This document shows positions 43,691-56,519 of a stretch of DNA of 64,000 nt, piece by piece. The notes beneath the pieces were generated by a model, which was given only the letters and a program-made list of their open reading frames with translations, did not search any database and had not been told where the DNA came from. Source of the stretch: Mytilus galloprovincialis (taxonomy: Eukaryota > Mollusca > Bivalvia > Mytilida > Mytilidae); the NCBI RefSeq assembly GCF_965363235.1, contig NC_134841.1, positions 62,951,078 through 63,015,077 of the forward strand, in the 5' to 3' direction. A program made the position numbers and the translations under genes. Each line of letters opens with the position of its first letter. Position 1 is the stretch's first letter.

Positions 43691-45229
43691 TATTTCGTTG
43701 GAATTTTAACCAAAATCCATATGATAATGGTCAATTCAATGGGATTTTGCCCTGTCCTAAGGGATATTGATAATCCGATGTTTTTCTAAATTAAACTACA
43801 AAATATGTATAACAATAACAGCAGAAAAGCAATGAAATTATTGAATCCCATGTAATTAGGCACATTTTGGCTATATACACGATACTGTAGCTCTAAGGAG
43901 AGACGGTGGCGGATTTGCAAATGAGTGTTTAGCAAATTAAAAGTGTCCAGTGTTCAATGTTTATAACAGTAAATTATAATAGTATTAATTTAGGAGGAAT
44001 ATACACGATCCTATTTGCGCATTGTTTATCCCCATTAGATTTCTATGGGATATTCAGTGTTTTATACTATACATGATATTAAGTTAAGGAAAAATCCAGT
44101 CAACGACTGTTTCACTTTTTGACATTTTACGACAATTATAGTGGTCCCCTGTGAAATATTATTCAACCAGAAGAACTATAATAAATAGTTTCATTCCATA
44201 ACCAGCGTTCTATGGTTATTTTAATTTATAAAGCCTTTTTTGGTAGGAAATTCATTTTGCCAATTACTAGGCAGGAGGCAAGATTCAAATACATTTTTTG
44301 TTATTATAAATTGAAATTCTATTGCAGAATTTGTTCTGATCATTGCGCAAGACTGTGTGTGCCCGATTTTGTTATGGCGTTGCTTTATGGAATATATGAA
44401 TACATAATAAAGTCAAGTCATTGAGGTGAAATGAAATTGAAAACAAGAAGTCTGGTTGTGGCAATGCATTTTGAAGATTTCGGGAGGATTCAAGGGTTGG
44501 GTTGGGGGGATTTCGAAAAAGAAAAATTTGGTCTGGTAAATGCTAAAATTAATAACTTTGTACAAGACAGGATGAACATGAATATTCAACACATAAATAA
44601 TACGAGCAGACGGAGCAAAAGATAAAAATGAATGATTCTTTTTAAAATTATTCTCTGATTTACTATCAGAATCTTTAAGAGGTTTATATAACCACATGTT
44701 TTCTTTTATTTGAAGCCTCAGACTGGTTAACAATGTGACATTTAGCTTCCCCGATAATTTTTCAAGATACACGCTTGAAATGCACCGTTATAGCTAAAAC
44801 AAAGATACACCGCTTTTGTCTTGTGTTCATCAAATCACTGTTATGAAACCTATTTACCATTATAGTTAAAAATGTTATATATTTTAGGAAAAGTATCTAT
44901 AATCTACGATTACATTATTAACGATGCACTAATTTACATTTAGTTGTTTGTGTTTTGTATCTTTTTAATGATTTTTTCATTCGAATAAAAAGGAAATTAT
45001 GTATTTAGTTAGCGACATTGTAATCCGGCGGAAGAAGAATAAAAATGGTACTTTATGACATTTTAATCCGCATAAGAAAAACAAGTACAGTTATTAGACG
45101 AATGCAACATTGAAATGAAAGCTTTCAAAAGTACCAAAAAGGTGAAAGATTTATGTGTGTATGTGGGGATGGCGAAATAGGACAAATTAAAAATTCTTAA
45201 GTTAAGAAATGTAGAAGAATATGGAAGAC

Positions 45230-45310
45230 AAACAACTGTCCACAATAACATTGAGAATGGAAATAGGGAATATGTCAAAGAGACAACAAACCCGACCAAA
45301 AAGATGGCCA
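45230..45310 (-). repeat. Dispersed retroelement tail
   Basis: TTGAGAATGGAAATAGGG, then GTCAAAGAGACAACAAACCC, matching the tail at 57720-57770 in reverse complement. Confidence 0.65.
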
Positions 45311-45729
45311 TCAAGACTTTTACACAGAAACCAACAATGATCAACATGCGGTAAACTCTTGTGCTCCATTATGATCGTCACCGGTATGCAGACGGAATAG
45401 ATATTAAATATGTTACAGATATTGGTAAAACTTTTCTTTGCATATTGTGTGCATTATAATATTAGTTGAATTATTTGGCACATGGGGATAAACGATTGTA
45501 TTTTATAACACCAGAGACATATAATATTAATGTTTATCGATTTACTGATAATAAAGGTTGAATAAAAAATAAAATTCCGCATTTATTTTCGAGTCCCCCC
45601 TTTTTCTTTGCATTCTGAACTTTGAACGTGTCTGTCACGTGACGTTACCGTATCACTTTTATTTTATAACGTTTGAACGGGAAGCTTGTTCAAAATTGTT
45701 TTTGTAAAATCCAGTTCCATCCTCAACAC

Positions 45730-46380
45730 AGATGAAACATCAGAAAAGAAATAGGCAACCGCCTAATAGTTTACGATCTGGTACAGAGAAAATGCTACTT
45801 CTAATCGTAAAAGACCAAATGTTAGTAAAAGTCATGTGCATTCTGATCCTAAAGGACCCACGGCTTCTCGTGGGAATCAAAACATTATTACGGCGGGTAG
45901 TCATTCAACTCAAGTTATGGTAAACGCAAGCGGAGACGAGATTGTTGCCTCCAACCAAATCCAAAGTGACCGTGCAGAGTCGGACCTTGTGACAGTAGCC
46001 ATTCCTGGACCGTCATCTTCGAGAGTTCCGATATCGAGTACAGATTCTTAGCGACCTGAATTGTACGCTGTCACCACAGCAATCAACAGAAGAGCAGCCG
46101 ATTCTAGTATAGTTTCCCAAGTGGAGATGGTCCCATCGATTCAGGATAGTCATGGCATGTATACGTATATAGGGGTCAAAATTCACCCCTTATTTCCCTA
46201 GTTAATCACATTCCGGAAAGCATCCCTAGCATATTTTATCCGATTGGGGCTCATATTTCATTAAAGATTAAGGAGAGAATTTGGCGAGGTGAGTTTATTC
46301 ATTTAGGTTTATTGCTAAAATCTGCTGCAGTTTTGGGCTCTGATTCAACTTTGGATGGCGATTTTTTTTTTGAAAGGAGG
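45730..46380 (+). pseudogene. Gag-like remnant of a tyrosine-recombinase-type retroelement (fossil)
   Basis: A start-like region (MKHQKRNRQPPNSLRSG) and, further on, sequence coding IGAHISLKIKERIWRGEF resemble gag-like ORFs of DIRS/Ngaro-type elements. The copy is broken in several places and no RT, recombinase or terminal repeats accompany it. 46381-46756 is a GC-richer stretch without a gene. Confidence 0.4.
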
Positions 46381-46756
46381 TGCCCTGACTGTGAAGATTA
46401 ATAAGAAACCAGATTAGTAGTAGGGAGTGTGGAGTTTTATCCACCCCAAAAACGCGTGGCGCTGTGGCGCATCCAAATATGGTCAAACCCAGCCTCCGGA
46501 AGTGATGTCACGGGTGAATGGTTAAACAATGAATCACGCCTAGGGACGCCGGAAGTCCTAATAAGGCCATGACGCTCGAATGACGTCAGCGGAAGTAAGG
46601 AAGGTCATGACGAGGTGCGACCATGAGTCATCAGGATGCAAGATAGGGACATGACTCACTACATGAACGTCATATGAACAGTATGACTCACGTAGATCTT
46701 CGCCAATTCTAGTATGAAGGGCTATAAATCAAAAAGGAGCACCTGATGTTGGATTA

Positions 46757-47344
46757 AGACTGTTGGACCACCATATGATGAATCGCATATATGGAAAGAG
46801 ACCACAATACCCTGTGACCATATATGGAAATTATGACCAAATTTGGTAAAAACCTTATTTTTACTCAAAATAAACATACATGACCATATATGGAAATCGA
46901 CAAAACAACCTATGACCATATATGAAAATCATAACCAAATTTGGTAAAAACCTTATTTTCGTTGAAAAATCAAAATAAAATACATGACCATATATGGAAA
47001 CCGACCAAATACCCTATGATCATATATGGAAATGATGACAAAATTTGGAAAAAACTTTTATTTTCACTCAAAAATCAAAATAAACATATATGACCATATA
47101 TGATCACATGTCACATGATCGTATCGAGAAACGTTAACTCTTGTACAAAACACGGGAAGCAACTCTGTATATATATCTCTCGTGGAGTGACAATTCAACG
47201 TTCAAGGCAAGGTCACGTGATCGTATCGAGGAACTCTGGTACAAAAAAGGGAGGCAACTCTTCATGGTGTGAACATCAATCACCGATTAATCGTATCGTG
47301 TTCGGGGCGAATAGAAAAAATACCAACGCAGATGTCAGTTTCAT
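46757..47344 (+). repeat. Polinton left terminal inverted repeat
   Basis: Contains several ACCATATATGGAAA units in its outer half and CACGTGATCGTATCGAGGAA-like blocks in its inner half. Inverted copy at 54099-54686. Confidence 0.85.
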
Positions 47345-47359
47345 ATATATTTATTACAT

Positions 47360-47698
47360 TCATTCGTACAATGCAAGCAGTTTATCGTCGTTACTCCTCA
47401 AGTCTCTAGAGGAAAAATCTTTCACAATGTCTTCCATGCTAATGTTGCTATATCTCATCTTCACGAAATGTACACAAAAGAGTCCGCACATATCGGATGA
47501 TCCCGGTTGCACTTGAGTCGTACTGAATCTGTATTGAGGTCCATTGGCGATGAGCACGTTCCTGAAACGACGATGGTAATACTCCGGAGAACGTCCGAGT
47601 GAATCGAAGAATTCTGCCGTTCCCGTGGTTGGAAAGTGAAACGCCATCCAATGCTTCCCCGGTCCATCGCAGGTATCCGTGTTGACGACATAGGTCAT
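47360..47698 (-). pseudogene. Adenain-like cysteine protease remnant of the Polinton (fossil)
   Basis: KHWMAFHFP (catalytic His region), AEFFDSLGRSP (Asp) and SSDMCGLFCVHF (catalytic Cys) match the Polinton PRO protein, which matures capsid proteins. An upstream piece on the same strand (48127-47708) has a zinc-finger-like CEECGLVFVHRRGLEGH motif and an acidic stretch. Confidence 0.75.
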
Positions 47699-47951
47699 CG
47701 GTCGGTGCTAGATGTCTGCGGGTAACTCTTCGGCACAACATACGTCCACCGGTAACCCTTCCAACACTTCTTCTAGTTCCGCGTCGCTCATGGGAAGTGC
47801 GTCTTCGTCCGTGTCGTATTCGGAGTTATCCTTGCTACTGTCGAGCCTCCTCGCCTTGGAGACCCTTTCCTCCTCCCTGCCACACGCATGCCCCTCCAGT
47901 CCGCGGCGATGTACAAAGACCAGTCCACATTCTTCGCAGGCGATCAGATCG

Positions 47952-48200
47952 CCCGTGACTGCGGTGGGAGAACAGCCGCCGTCCGGCCCATTCCTGTTTC
48001 GACACCCGTTTACCATGATCGTCTCGGGTCCGACGTCTTGCGGCAAGACACATTTCGTGGCGGAAGTCCTCCGAGAAGCGGAAGCGATGTGCGAACCGGC
48101 GCCGCAGAGAATCGTCTGGCTGTACAAGAGGTGGCAAACCCTCTACGACGTCGTACGAGACGGCGTGTACCCGCCGGTGGAGTTTGTATACTTATTTAGA
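47952..48200 (+). pseudogene. Packaging ATPase N-terminal remnant of the Polinton (fossil)
   Basis: FLFRHPFTMIVSGPTSCGKT is the Walker A region typical of Polinton FtsK/HerA-like packaging ATPases, followed by FVAEVLREAEAM and RIVWLYKRWQ. Only the N-terminal part is present; similarity ends near 48195. Confidence 0.75.
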
Positions 48201-48509
48201 ATATTCCGAAACAAAACTATCTGTCATGCTATTATGCCATATTTGTTGTAATAGCAATGAAACGAGTCATTTCGAATACCGGTATGAAAAAGAGACTGTT
48301 CTATGACGACTTTTATTTATTGAAGGCACTAATTTATAAAACACAAAATTATTGTATTTATTGGCTCTTAGTGATGTTCAATAGCGTATTTGAATAAAAT
48401 TTCAAAGACTTAAATTTACTACAATGCAAACAATTCTTAGCTCTATTTTAGAACATGTAATTTAAACTTGTTGAAATGAAGTTAGTTTAAAATGTGTCAA
48501 ATAAACTCA

Positions 48510-48790
48510 TCATAGATACCAGGATTAAATTTAGTATATACGCCAGACGCGCGTTTCGTCTACAAAAGACTCATCAGTGACGCTCGAATCCAACAAAGTT
48601 AAAAAGGCCAAATAAAGTACGAAGTTGACGACCATTGAGAACAAAAATTTCTAAAAGTTTTGCCAAATACAGCTAAGGTAATCTATGCCTGAGGCAGAAA
48701 AGCCTTAGTATTTCAAAAAATTCAAAATAGCACTAAAAGTGCTGACTACTGGGCTTGTGATACCCTCAGGGAAATAAATCTAAGTAAGCT
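48510..48790 (-). repeat. Dispersed repeat, ACGCGCGT family, inside the Polinton relic
   Basis: ATACCAGGATTAAATTTAGT, CGCCAGACGCGCGTTTCGTC and AGACTCATCAGTGACGCTCG, the reverse complement of 17700-17780. 48800-51190 has no recognised gene. Confidence 0.7.
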
Positions 48791-51189
48791 GTTTAAGAAT
48801 TCCTTTTTAAGTTTAGATTTATTATGTATGTCTCTATATTATATACATAGTATGCGACGCGTAACAGTTTATAAGTAGGTGTTCTCTTATATGCATTTGA
48901 TACGGTGCATTTATTATGGATATATTTCAGACTTCATTTATGAAAGGAAACCTATAGAGCAGAAATTTCATTTTTGTTTGTATCAAGTTAAAATGTCGAT
49001 TCAAATATTTTTCACTTCAAACGATAAAGTAAAACTTCTTCAAAACTTATATATGATGTATAGTTCGGCGTCCGCAAAAAAGAAGCCAATGAAAGTGTTT
49101 ATCTCTTCTTCACAAATACGTATTTCATTGAATCTCGATATTGATCATGTTTATAGTTTTTCTAACAATGACGTTTACCTCCATAAGCCTGCAAATGTCA
49201 TGGCGAGTCACATATAAAAAATATGTAGCCAGTAGAATTTTGTATCGTGTGAAACTGATTTTATATCTGTTTTAATTTAATTTTAATTTTTAATTGTCGA
49301 TTTGACCTAGAATAAAATTATTTATGGAACCTTTGCATAAATTTGATTTTCCTAAACGCACGTACATTATAGTGTTGTCGAAATCACTATTTTTGCTGCC
49401 ATGAAATATTGAATATGAATCTGTCATTATTTGTAGTTTTTTTTAAGACTTAATATCACAGACTCTGATTAAAAACAATTTGTATCATAAGTACATAAAA
49501 ATGCCCTGCTGAACTGTAGAATTTTAATGTTTTGTTTCATAGATCACCGTAGTACTTCAACATTCTTATCTTTACTCTTTCCTATCGGGTAGTGAAACTT
49601 GAGTTTGAAATTAGAAAGATTTAAAATTGTGCACAAGTTTTATCTTATCTTTTGTGGGTTTATGTTGTTCAAGGTAATTTTCGGTGCAGTTATTTTCTTT
49701 TCATTTGTTATTTTTTCCTCTGTGTTACACGACCTTGTACTTTTTGTATTGCCCCTTGACATCTCCTGCTTCTGTTTAAACCTTTTCCACCAATATCTTT
49801 AATTTAAAACAGATGTCATCTGTTTTAAATAAAATAGTCTCATTACCAGAATTTGTTATACAGTAATTCATTTTAATATCAGCTTTTTATAAGCATACAA
49901 ACTGCTTGGTCTCTTCACACAACTATGTTTAGGACGGAATGCATCAATAGGTACATACATGTACCAGGTTATGGATACATAAGTACATGTTATGTGCTTT
50001 TGACCTTCACAAGAATTCTTAAACATTCATAGATGTGCAAAGAATATTGTTGTCGTTGGGTTGTTGTCTCAATGACATATACCTCACATTTCTGTTTAGT
50101 CATAGCATCTGTGCCTTTTCAATTTATTGCAGAAAATATTAGCATAAACATTTTTTCAAAACAGGAGAGGTGAAATAGTGATCACAGAGTGAGGACATGT
50201 AAAACTGAAACAGATAAATATAAATAAGCATCATTGACAATTTGTTAAAGGACTGAAACAAACATAGATGGTGACCAATGTGAGCGACTAGTGTACAGTA
50301 GTAGAGTGAACATTTCTTGTTTCTTTTTCTACACATTTTGTCATTTCATGTAAACAATTAAATATGTTACTTTCCATGGAGAGGAAGGAATTTGTGAAAC
50401 GAAATATTTTGCAATTTAGTACTGTCAAGATATATCACAGGGGTGTTGTAAGATAAATGAACAGTTTCTCTTTTTTTTACATTATGCTACCTTAATGCTA
50501 CAAGGGTAGCATTGTCCATTCTCATGATGTACAAAGATATTATAGAGTGGCCTCCAATGATAGTCATACATGTAAATAATTGTCTCATTAGCAATCATAC
50601 TACATCACCATATTGTTATACATGTACATGTATGTAAAAACTATGTACATGTATACTTTGTAAACATAAAGAAGACAAATGAAGTTGAACACAAGATATT
50701 TATTTGCTTTTTTATCCATCTGCACAACTGCCACTGTATTACTTCTGCTTCAAATTCAATAGATTGAATGCAGAGTCTTGTATTTGTTTTTAGTTCAATG
50801 GTCTCGCCATCAATTGCACAAAAATCGCATACACATGTACATCAAGTTTGGCATATGAACTACAATAGTATGGTGTTTTTACAGTCAGGATAAGCACGTG
50901 TAATTTTCTCTCTTACAAAACCATTGTTAAGTATCACATTGATAGTAGTAATCAGTACACTACATGATAGTGCCGTCACATTTGGATAAAGTCATCACTA
51001 ATAGTTGTTCCTGTTTACCAGGGAGTCTTATTTTCAATCAGAAAGACTTGGGAGTCCTACATTCATGTATGATATTTTATCTCTTGTATGCTGCACTGTT
51101 AGGTAAATTTGATCAATATCTTTGTTCTTTTATAACATGCAGGATCCTGTTAAAAAAAGCTGTCAGATACTGAATGTAAATATATATAT

Positions 51190-51640
51190 AAAATTGTAAA
51201 TGTCATCAAAGTGGTGGAAATAATGAAAAAAAAAACAATTTTTATACACAAATCCAGTGTCTTGTGAAATTAAATCATGTGATGGGTACAATTTTTCTCT
51301 AAAGATGGACAAGTTTATAATCTGTAGCCATTTACAGGGGTCTCTCTAAATATTGAATAAAATGAACAAGGCCAACACCTAAAATACTGATTTTTAGTTG
51401 TAAATTGCATCAAAGTGGTTGAAAATATGAAAAAACAACTTCTATACACCAATCCAGTATGTCATTGGAAAGTAATGCATGTGCTGGGTACAATAATTCT
51501 CTGAAGATGGAAAAGTTTATAAAGTGTAAACGGACAGGGGTCTGTCTTGATATTGAAGCAAAACACCATGGACGACAGCTATAATACTGATTTTTAATTG
51601 TAAATTGCATCAAAGTGGTTGAAAATATGAAAAAATTCGT
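51190..51640 (+). repeat. Satellite-like tandem array, about 200-bp unit, left part
   Basis: TTGTAAATTGCATCAAAGTGG-type starts at about 51193, 51393 and 51591. Units also share AATGCATGTGCTGGGTACAA. The array resumes after the pearl-like insertion. Confidence 0.85.
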
Positions 51641-53009
51641 AAGGGTTCCGCGGAATCCAGTGTCTCGCCTACTCTTTCTGTTAATCGCAGGCTCAACAAA
51701 AATGAGGAAAGAAATCAATGAAATATTCCTGTTGATACTATCTTTTGATTGTAAGAAGCTTCTGTCCAAGTTTTGTAAAAATCCAGGATAGTTTATGAAT
51801 CTAATAAATGTTTAAAAACTTTAACTGCAGACTGAATGTAATGTTAACTGGAAGAAAACAAAATTTCCTTCTAGATACTAGCTTTTGATCATAAACAAGC
51901 TTCTGTCTGTCCAAGTTAAGAACAAATCCAAAATAGTATAAGAAAGTTATTAAAATTTTAAAAAGTTTAACCACAGAGTGAATGTGTTGTTTCCTGGCAG
52001 TAAATCTAAGTCCATTTGAAAGTAAAATATGAAAATATAGATTTAGTCATTTACAAAATTTCCTTCCTGATACTAGCTTTTGATCATAAACAAGCTTCTG
52101 TCCAAGTTTGGTACAAATCCAAAATAGTATAAGAAAGTTATTAAAATTTTAAAAAGTTAAACCACAGAGTGAATGTGTTGTCTCCTGGCAGAAAATCTAA
52201 GTCCATTTAAAAGTTAAATTCAGAAAAATGATTTATTTTTTTTACAAAATTTACTTCTGGATACTATCTTATGATCATAAACAAGCTTCTGTCCAAGTCT
52301 GGTACAAATCCAAAATAGTATAAGAAAGTTATTAAAATTTTAAAAAGTTAAACCACAGAGTGAATGTGTTGTTTCCTGGCAGAAAATCTAAGTCCATTTA
52401 AAAGTTAAATTCAGAAAAATGATTTATTTTTTTTACAAAATTTACTTCTCGATACTATCTTATGATCATAAACAAGCTTCTGTCCAAGTTTGGTACCAAC
52501 CGAGGATAGTTTAAGAAAGTTATTAGAATTTTAAAAAGTTTAACCACAGAGTGAATGTTGTTTCCTGGCAGAAAATTAAAGTCTATTTAAAAGTTAAATA
52601 CGGAAAAATGGATTGTTTTTTTTTACAAAATTTACTTCTGGATACTATCTTATGATCATAAACAAGCTTCTGTCCAAGTTTGGTACCAACCGAGGATAGT
52701 TTAAGAAAGTTATTAAAATTTTAAAAACCTTAACCACGGACTGAATGTAATATTTTCCGGTAGAAAAACTAAGTCCATTTATAAGTAAAATACGGAAAAA
52801 ATGGAATTTTATTTTTACAAAATTTACTTCTGGATACTATCTTATGATCATAAACAAGCTTCTGTATAAGTTTGGTACCAGCCAAGGATAGTTTAAGAAA
52901 GTTATTAAAGTTTCAAAAACTTTAACCACAGAGTGAATATTTGTGGACGACGACGACGGAATGTAGGATCGCTTAGTCTCGCTTTTTCGACTAAAGTCGA
53001 AGGCTCGAC
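51640..53009 (+). mobile_element. Pearl-like (Helitron-related, non-autonomous) element with tandem core
   Basis: Conserved left flank (GTAAGGGTTCCGCGGAATCC, GTGTCTCGCCTACTC, CGCAGGCTCAAC); a core of about six 190-bp units (GATCATAAACAAGCTTCTGT at about 51893, 52081, 52272, 52462, 52653, 52844); a (GAC)4 tract at 52947; and a right end with GCTTAGTCTCGC and hairpin TTCGACTAAAGTCGAA before GGCTCGAC. Flank-core-microsatellite-hairpin is the plan of bivalve 'pearl' elements. It splits the 200-bp satellite with no evident target duplication. Confidence 0.7.
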
Positions 53010-53690
53010 AAAAAACAACCTATATACACAAATCCAGTATGTCATAGGAAAGTAATGCATGTGCTGGGTACAATAATTCTCTGAAGATGGAAAAGTTAGG
53101 AAAGTAATGCATGTGCTGGGTACAATAATTCTCTGAAGATGGAAAAGTTTATAAAGTGTAAACAGACAGGGGTCTGTCTTGATATTGAAGCAAAACACCA
53201 TGGCCGACAGCTATAATACTGATTTTTAATTGTAAATTGCATCAAAGTGGTTGAAAATATGAAAAAAAACAACCTATATATACCAATCCAGTATGTCATA
53301 AAGTAATGCATGTGCTGGGTACAATAATTTTCTGAAGATGGAAATATTTATAAAGTGTAAACAGACAGGGGTCTGTCTTGATATTGAAGCAAAACACCAT
53401 GGCCGACAGCTATAATACTGATTTTTAATTGTAAATTGCATCAAAGTGGTCGAAAATATGAAAAAAAAACAACCTATATATACCAATCCAGTATGTCATA
53501 GGAAAGTAATGCATGTGCTGGGTACAACAATTCTCTGAAGACGGAAAAGTTTTAAAGTGTAAACAGACAGGGGTCCGTCCGTCTTGATATTGAAGCAAAA
53601 AAAAAAGGCCGACAACTAAAATACTGATTTTTAATTGTAAATTGCATAAAAGTGGGTGAAAATATGAAAAAATCAACTTATTACACAAAA
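53010..53690 (+). repeat. Satellite-like tandem array, about 200-bp unit, right part
   Basis: Further units at about 53222, 53422 and 53622, and a local 51-base duplication (53051-53101 / 53102-53152). No coding content. Confidence 0.85.
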
Positions 53691-54098
53691 GACAATATGT
53701 CTGTGGGAAAGTTATTCATCTCACAAATTGTTTTATTCCTTTTCGAATGAAAATGTTTTGATAAAAATTACGACCTTGTTAAAAATTTTCATAACGTGCA
53801 TGATGGCCAAGCTTTTCCCTTATTATATACTGCAATAAAACGTTAATCGTCGCAATATTTTAACTAATAACTACTACAAGTTGAATAAAACAAGGTAATT
53901 CATATACGAAATTGAAATATATACTTACATTATGCTGTTTTGAAATGCTTGATGTAAAATAAAATTGAAGCGAGGTGGTGTACTTGTCGTGATAGAATCA
54001 AAATGGCGATCTCGTTAAAGTCTCGTGAGATGCGCGAATTGGATTAGATTTCGCTGACCACTGTTACAGTTGCCAATCTCTATGTATATATGTCTCTG

Positions 54099-54686
54099 AT
54101 GAAACTGACATCTGCGTTGGTATTTTTTCTATTCGCCCCGAACACGATACGATTAATCGGTGATTGATGTTCACACCATGAAGAGTTGCTTCCCGTTTTT
54201 GTACCAGAGTTCCTCGATACGACCACGTGACCTTGCCTCGAACGTTGAATTGTCACTCCACGAGAGATATATATACAGAGTTGCTTCCCGTGTTTTGTAC
54301 AAGAGTTAACGTTCCTCGATACGATCACGTGACCTGTGATCATATATGGTCATATATGTTTATTTTGATTTTTGAGTGAAAATAAAAGTTTTTTCCAAAT
54401 TTTGTCATCATTTCCATATATGATCATAGGGTATCTGGTCGGTTTCCATATATGGTCATGTATTTTATTTTGATTTTTCAACGAAAATAAGGTTTTTACC
54501 AAATTTGGTTATGATTTTCATATATGGTCATAGGTTGTTTTGTCGATTTCCATATATGGTCATGTATGTTTATTTTGAGTGAAAATAAGGTGTTTACCAA
54601 ATTTGTACATAATTTCCATATATGGTCATAGGGTATTGTAGTCTCTTTCCATATATGCGATTCATCATATGGTGGTCAAAGAGTCT
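54099..54686 (-). repeat. Polinton right terminal inverted repeat
   Basis: Same length as the left repeat, with minor substitutions and small indels between them, so the element is of moderate age. Confidence 0.85.
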
Positions 54687-55554
54687 TATTAATATGATTT
54701 TTCACTTGGATACATTTGCTCATCTTCGCTAGCCAAGGTTTACGATCCGCTTCACTCCTCTCCACCCTTGGTGGATTGAGATAGAATTTCGGAGACACAA
54801 TGTAATGATTTTCATTGCTTGCATTCGAAACTCACTGCATCCAATCAAAAAGCCCCTATAACATGATCACATGGAAATGCAGAAAATGTATTTAAACAAT
54901 TGCCACGTGCTTATTGTGTAACAAGTCTTATAGTGGAGCGGCGAATGTTGGAAAAGTCGCTTAGTTAACGGTTTTAAATTACCTAAATACCTCATGGAAT
55001 TTTAAGGTCTTAAATTGTCTATCACCTATTCAGCTTTAGAAATATGTTTTTCGTAAATATCAAATGTTGTACAATTGACGTTATTCGTGAACTTCATACA
55101 ATATAAGGGCATTTTCAAATAGTCCTATATGTACAGCACAATGCGTCTGAAAATGGTTGAAAATAACACTGAAAGATATATAATTAGAGATAAGAGAGAT
55201 ATTTGGCTAAATATCTGCTTTTTATCCAGATTTCAAGTCCGAGTATTTCTCGGTGGGCACTTAAAGTTAATCATCGAGGGACGTTAACTACCGAGGGTAG
55301 TATTAGTTATCTTGATGTAATCAGGGGTGTACAGAATTTTACACCGTTGTTGAAAATTCATACACCCTGAGGCGCAGCCGAATTTATTTCTTATGAACAA
55401 TTCCTTTACTCAATTTGAAATCAGGATGTAAAATTGTAAAAATGGTGATGAAAATTTTCTAGCGTAATATTTTTTCAATGTCCATGTTGCTGCACATTGT
55501 CAATTACTTTTTTACTTTATTTTTGGAAAAATTCAGAAAAATTTTGTGTTCTTT

Positions 55555-55745
55555 TGAGGTAAAAAAAAAACTTAATATTTTTTTTAATTCTTTTATTTTT
55601 TTTTTTTTTTTTTTTTTTGCATTTTGTTAATATTTTTTTTTCTAAATTTTAGTTTTTTTCTTTATTTTGGCAAAATTTTATTTTTTATTTTTTTTTTTGG
55701 CAAAATTTCATTTTTTTTTAAATTTTGGCAAAATTTTATTTATCC
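55555..55745. repeat. Poly-T low-complexity tract with TTTTGGCAAAATTT units
   Basis: Long T-runs with TTTTGGCAAAATTTTATTTT-like repeats. 54690-55550 and 55750-56500 show no gene; ACACCGTTGTTGAAAATTC and GGGTGTTATTTACACCGGG hint at a fold-back repeat around the tract. Confidence 0.7.
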
Positions 55746-56519
55746 CCGGGTGAACAAGGGTGGGGTGTTATTTACACCGGGATAGTCAACCAATCAGATT
55801 GCAGTATTTTTGCTGCATAAGAAATAATAATGAATATTCATCTTTACCGGATGATTGACAGCGATGTAAATAAAAACATGAGAGTGATTACCATGTGTCA
55901 ACGTCATATCAAATTTAACAATTTAATTGTTAGAAATACTGTTTTCTGCTGAAAATTAAAAAATAAATAAAATTGAATTGAATGGAATGGAATTGAGCTA
56001 TGTACAATACAGTAAATATTAGCAATTAGAATTAGACGGTAGACAAGCATATTTTGCCTATTGATTCTTTTTTGCATGCCTATTTGGTTATATTATAATG
56101 CACTAATTGTTTTGATACTGTTTAATGTTTAAATAAGACCTATATGTGAACCATTTATGCACTTTTAATATAAAGATCAGATTCACACAGGATCATACAG
56201 TTCAAGTTAACTATTTTATGTACGAGATCTATTACTAATGTAACGGTGATGCTGAGATAATCTCCCGACTTGTTGTGGTTTCTAGTTATAGTACCACTTT
56301 CATCGATTTAGCGAACGTCATTTGTAGTCATTTTCAAGCATATTTCTTGTTCATTTCATAATTTCCGAAGTTATGTGATTAATTTATGTTGTTTGGTATT
56401 GTTGTTTATACGTTTTTGTTGAATTTAACTGGGTAAGTGAATATCATTGTTGGGTTTGTTTGGTTTTCAGGTGTGTTTGCTTTGTTTTTTATTCAATCAA
56501 ATGGACAATTGACGACTTC

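Larger units (their letters stand above)
46757..54686. mobile_element. Polinton/Maverick relic with 588-bp terminal inverted repeats
   Basis: The ends AGACTGTTGGACCACC and (inverted) AGACTCTTTGACCACC start long inverted repeats at 46757-47344 and 54099-54686. The AG start, repeat length, and internal protease and packaging-ATPase remnants identify a Polinton. Polymerase, integrase and capsid genes are not visible. The interior from about 48250 to 54098 is replaced or filled with dispersed repeats, satellite arrays and a pearl-like element. Badly broken; a fossil. A clear 6-bp target duplication was not found. Confidence 0.8.

Noticed and set aside
47712-48199. Several overlapping ORFs in the Polinton gene region
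   Set aside because: Only the protease and ATPase reading frames show family motifs; the others are GC-rich shadows.
51190-53690. CRISPR-like regular repeats
   Set aside because: Units are about 190-200 bp with no spacer pattern, in a eukaryotic genome; they are satellite and pearl-type repeats.
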